Source: Plantago elongata (lineage: Eukaryota; Streptophyta; Magnoliopsida; Lamiales; Plantaginaceae). From it: DNA of 64,000 bases. Location of the stretch: the NCBI GenBank assembly GCA_036897095.1, contig JAYMSP010000064.1, positions 1 through 64,000 on the forward strand, in the 5' to 3' direction. Positions within the stretch are counted from its first letter, which is position 1; each line of letters starts with the position of its first letter. This document shows, piece by piece, positions 59,709 to 64,000 of this stretch. The notes below the pieces were generated by a model, which had not been told where the DNA came from, did no database searches, and saw nothing but the letters and a program-made list of their open reading frames with translations. The translations under genes and the position numbers were made by a program.

Positions 59709-62700
59709 TCACTGGTCTGTCACTGTCTTCAGTTGGCATGCATCCTCGGTTGCGTAGCATTCGGATGGATGCATAGCAAGCTCGCTTGCTGAGTTATCAT
59801 TGAATAAGCTCGTCATAGTATCCTCAACCAATTCATCGAAAATGGTATCACCCATCTCAGAACCAATAAGCTCTAATTCTGATTGGATATTCATCCACCT
59901 AACAGATTCTGCCAGGTCTTTTTTGACAAGCTGATCAAGAGAATGGCGCAGTGGAAGCTGAAGAAGAACCCATTCCACCTGTCTCCACACCTCATTTATA
60001 AGATCCATTCCCTTTGGGACTGGGTAGATATTTATGATGTGTGAGGTCCCGGTGAAGCACCCGAAATGAATCTCGCACACTTGGTTTAGGGCATTGTTAG
60101 CACAATCAAACAAGAACTTCTGATCATGACGCGATCGACTAGAAAATAACTCTACCTCATCAAACAGCGACGAGTCGAGAATTTCTTGAGACGAAAGCCA
60201 TCTCAAGAGAAATTCATCCCAATTCAAACCCGAACCAAGAAGTACAGCTTCTACATATTCAAACGCGGATTCTTCATCTTCAAAAGAGATTTTCACACAG
60301 GTTCCATCTTCATCTGCAAGATATTGATCTTCAAAATCAATATATCGCGGTTGAATTTCTCTGGCAACTAAAATGTGACAGAAGAGCTTTGTTTTAGTAT
60401 AATTTATTGCAGACAAACAAATTTAAGATATACGAGTATGTTATTTCCACATATGAACTAACCTGGTTGAGATATTGTGCTTGCAGGACTGATATCGTCT
60501 TCTGTGTATACAAGATCAAGAACGGATATGGGACTTGGTCGTTCCACATGGTCAACTGCGAAGTTATAATCTTTAACTTCCTCGCTTGCTGGAGAACATG
60601 AGGGGGATATTGTTTCAGGGGATGAGTCATGTTCCTGTTGAAGTAAATCCTGAAAGCAAACAAAACGTAAGTGATAAGACTAACATTCCCATTTGTTCGG
60701 ATTTCTCCCAGAACAGAGAAATTTTCAAACCCCTAATATTAATCCTGCAGTTTACTCCCTTTTAGAAGTTCTTTCTATTCCATCAAAAAAGTTATAAGTG
60801 CAAGTCTTTCTCAGAATATTATTAAAAACAAAAGTTTTAACTCCGGCAGAGGTGTATTTTGGGATGGAAAAGATGAAATCTTTTAACGCAGGTAAATTGC
60901 AGTTAGTGAAATGTGCAAATCTCCACGGCTAGAAATAATAAGATCCAAGCTTGCAAATCAGTTATAGTCAGACGCCAACTCTGAAGATGCCAAGAAAGAA
61001 AGCAGACACAGTTTACGATAACACAATGTGCCAACCATTGTCACTGCCAATTCCACAGATCTTTGCTTGACTAACCACATCATCACTCATTTTGTGCTGG
61101 CTTAAAAATATACTTTGATTCAACACAATCGTAAGCTTACCACTTTAGCGCTCATGAAACCATCTTCAGAGAATTGGGCAGCAATTTCTTCTGTATCATC
61201 TTCTCTAATCTCTGCAGTCGGGATGTCTATGCCTGTTGAATTACTGCACAATTCAGAAGATAAGCTAATGCTTGTTCCCTCTTCATGTGGACTTGCTTTG
61301 AGTTTTTCGCCAATTATGTTTTCTTCTTCTCGGGACTCGGTTTCTTCAATTTCCGCAACTTCTGAAGGTGAATTTTGCACTGTTTACAACAATAAGAACA
61401 GAAGATAAAGCAAAGGAAATTTTCTGTCTAAGGCAAAAGATATAAATTTATACTCTTATACTTCCAGACATAAACCAAAATTTTACCTTCACTAGTTATT
61501 GAACCCTCTTTTACAGAAGGTCCTTGATCATTTGCCAACGTAGTGCTAACAGTTGCAACTGGAGACTGCATTTCTCCGTTTGAAATGCGTGGTTGATTTT
61601 CCGAACTTCTTCTACTTGGAGCTGGAAGATTGTTATGACTATCATGTGAAAGCCCACTTATGTTGTTCCTGACCATGCCACGTGGAGATAACCTCATTTG
61701 GGCTGTTATGAAAGTGTCTTCACCATGTTCTCTAGGGCTGAAGCAAGGAGGACTATTGTAATCGGGATAAGAAAGGATTCTACCCAAAGGTTTAGGGGCC
61801 TTTCCACTCACAGGCTCAGTGGTTTCTCCATTATTCAGAATCTCTGACAGATGTTTCTTAGCCTCGACATAAATGTTAGATACCCCAGGCTTTGAGACCC
61901 CATTCATCGTAGCCGAACCATTCTTAGAGCTAGCTAGAGATTTGGAAAACCTTTCAGTGTAGAAATGGTTCCTATTAGGTGAACTCCAGCCCAAAGTTTC
62001 TCCGGTTGCACTTTTGTCACCATTATTGGCGTTCTGGTTCCTGGGAGAAACCTTACGGAGACCCTCATGTGAAATTTCATTTCTATCCTTCCCCATTGCG
62101 TGCCTTAGCTTTCTTTTAATTTCAGAAAAGGAGAATTGGGAAGCATTTCTTGGATTGGACGTCATATTATTAACAAATTCTGACTGAAGCGACCTCCTGC
62201 CCTTTGCAACGTCAATATCAGGGCTTCGGCCCCCTCCTAAACCTGGTTTCAAGATGACAATTTTATTTGAATAATTGGAATCTGTATCTCGTCCGACTGG
62301 TAAGCTCTCAAGAGATTTGCTCCTTCTGCGAAAGAGGCTGTGGTGTTTACGTCCAGAGACTTCACCAGATTTGGCCTTATTTTCTATCGAACCAGATTCA
62401 GGCAGAATACTCTGTGCTAATTCTTCTTTTATCTCGGAATCCTTTAACTCCTGGACTTGCTTGACCAAAACAGGACCCAGATCCTGGAGTAGTTTTAAAA
62501 GTAACGCTTTATCTGAATTCAATGTTTGCAGTGCATCAACCAGCTCTTCTGAGTATTGGGATTTCTCCTTATCTCCAAAATGCTTACTGTTATTCACACC
62601 ATTCTCTATTAACAATTTCACTGCTGCAACCATTTTTTCTCGATTGACAATATCATCCTCAGAGTGCTTCGGCAAGTTTGTGCTTCTCAGATAATTACAG

Positions 62701-63392
62701 GCCAGCTCTTCTAAAATTATTTCGGGATCAAGAATGTCTAAATTATTCTTCTCAAAAACTCTGAGAAACTCGCATTTCAGAGTTTCCAACTCTACTGCAT
62801 CCATGTCACTCGATTTATTACAGATCTTGTTTGTACGCTTGAAATTCTTTTTTGCATGATGACCACCTTTCTTATCGACTTGCTCTGAGTCTATTTCAAC
62901 ATCAATTGATTGGGTTGTCGGACCTTGCTCACTTGACATTTCTTCTTCCATCAACTCCTTTACACTTGTTTTTCCGCAATCAATTAGAGGCATGTTAATT
63001 TCTTCATCATCCTGAAATCAAAGAGATGTTAATCCCAATAAAAAGAAATCCAATAACAGCGAACAAGAATGTCATGGCAAAACTTACATCTATATTTTGA
63101 AGACTCGCAGCCGCATCCAGACGAACTGTTTTGGTATTTGAATGTTCAGTACCTATATAAGATGAAAGAGACTCTAATAAAGAATGTAATGTAAAAGGTA
63201 AGTACGTTCATTATGCTAACTCTTCCAAACAATGCTCTTACCTAAAGTCTGCTTCCCCACTTTACTGCCGTCCGTAATCAATCTTTTGGTAGTGCGAGTA
63301 TGCCGGAAGTCGAATATACTAATTAAACCACGCATACAACCTGCTTGATCTCTTTCACGCCGTGAAAGGCGTCTCTGTGTTCTCTTTCCCAT
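59709..63392 (-). CDS. TRM-family protein (DUF4378, TON1-recruiting-motif-like)
   Basis: Six exons (63392-63242, 63152-63088, 63011-61487, 61379-61141, 60649-60463, 60367-59709) give 941 residues. The N-terminus MGKRTQRRLSRRERDQAG, then GLISIFDFRHTRTTKRL, is typical of one TRM subgroup (TRM32/33-like, from memory). The middle is long, polar and Ser-rich, with RRRSKSLESLP, FSFSEIKRKLRHAMGK and a GRILSYPDYNSP ... TAQMRLSPRG motif. The C-terminal DUF4378 is at about 745-900 (LGSGLNWDEFLLRWLSS ... INEVWRQVEWVLLQLP ... DLVKKDLAESVRWMN-like). TRM proteins carry TON1 and PP2A (FASS) to microtubules to set cell-division planes and organ shape. No break was found. The start is the ATG that yields the family N-terminus; the promoter runs beyond 63,393. 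Confidence 0.88.
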
Positions 63393-64000
63393 ATTGAGCC
63401 AACTTCAATACTTCTTTCCTTTAGTTATCCTCTTCTCCAACACTGATCAAAAGAGGAAAATTGAAATTCTTTAAAACAAGTAAAAACATAAAGAGCAACA
63501 CAATCACCGAAGCAAATGCAGACTAACGTCAATGCTCCTGATCAAGTTCCATGACACATTTCAGTTTAAACCGGTTGGTTACTCACAGAACCTATGTACT
63601 ACTTATAGTTGATCACTAAAAGGTCATGTCAGAAACCACTTCCAAATGTCATTTGCAAGTTCTTTTCGACTCTAACACTCTCGGAAGTAGTTCTTTCTTA
63701 TAACATAACCACGGATCTATACGTGTACAAGCCTTACCATACAGTTACCAAACCAGCCAGTGATCTGTTCCTATTACAGCATGGATCTATAAATAATATA
63801 CCAACCATAACTCTTAGAAATAAGAACTCCCAGAAAAGAAGACAAAAACTACATGCAGAGCATCAAAATTAGTTATCCATACCTAAAAACTTGCTGAAAT
63901 TCATGAAGTGAAGAAAAGAAAGGCAGTAACAAACTAAAACACAGTCAAAGAAATCAAACTTCAATGTTCATAAAACCAAAAGGTAACAGAGAAAATGCAG
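63393..64000. other. upstream region of the TRM gene
   Basis: The leader and promoter of the minus-strand TRM gene should lie here. The 87-codon plus-strand frame at 63,609 has no family features. Confidence 0.5.

Noticed and set aside
1-64000. CRISPR arrays, operons or bacterial-type features
   Set aside because: Spliced genes, snRNAs, SINEs and MITEs show a plant nuclear genome, and no regularly spaced repeat-spacer array was seen.

Overview
The window is nuclear DNA of a flowering plant, very probably a eudicot. It has AT-rich spacers, GT-AG introns, plant-specific gene families (RopGEF, TRM, plant-type MED12, an MBD9 relative), plant-type snRNA promoters, and plant MITEs, SINEs, a PIF/Harbinger element and a Ty3/gypsy fragment. 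I could not fix the species; an asterid is a guess. 

Layout: 0-0.25 kb, the 3' end of an unrecognised gene. 3.5-4.6 kb (-), a 2-oxoglutarate/Fe(II) dioxygenase in two exons. 4.6-13 kb, a gene-poor stretch with decayed transposon pieces. 13.1-15.0 kb (+), a RopGEF in six coding exons. 15.8-22.35 kb (+), a run of spliceosomal snRNA genes in the order U5, U1, (U1 3' relic), U4, U2 pseudogene, U2, all on one strand. A dead Ty3/gypsy fragment lies antisense between U1 and U4. 22.6-24.5 kb, a PIF/Harbinger-type transposon. 26.0-28.1 kb (+), a three-finger CCCH protein. 28-33.6 kb, repeats. 33.6-37.5 kb (+), a short MBD9-like DDT/PHD protein. 38.4-51.1 kb (-), the Mediator kinase-module subunit MED12. 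51-55.8 kb, gene-free and repeat-rich. 56.9-57.2 kb (+), COX19. 57.65-58.6 kb (+), a small lysine-rich conserved protein. 59.7-63.4 kb (-), a TRM/DUF4378 protein. 

The most interesting region is the snRNA cluster. The RNA components of U1, U2, U4 and U5 snRNPs, that is all Sm-class RNAs of the major spliceosome, lie within about 6.5 kb on one strand. Each gene has its own upstream sequence element (USE) about 66-77 bp before the start, a TATA-like box near -30 with 30-32 bp between the two (the spacing expected for RNA polymerase II in plants), and a match to the plant 3' box. U6, a polymerase III gene, was not found. From memory, Arabidopsis has linked U1-U4 and U2-U5 pairs; here both pairings seem to be merged in one locus. 

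Gene models were built by hand. For every protein gene with introns, the exon sums are whole numbers of codons and the splice sites are GT-AG. No database search was possible, so family names rest on remembered motifs.
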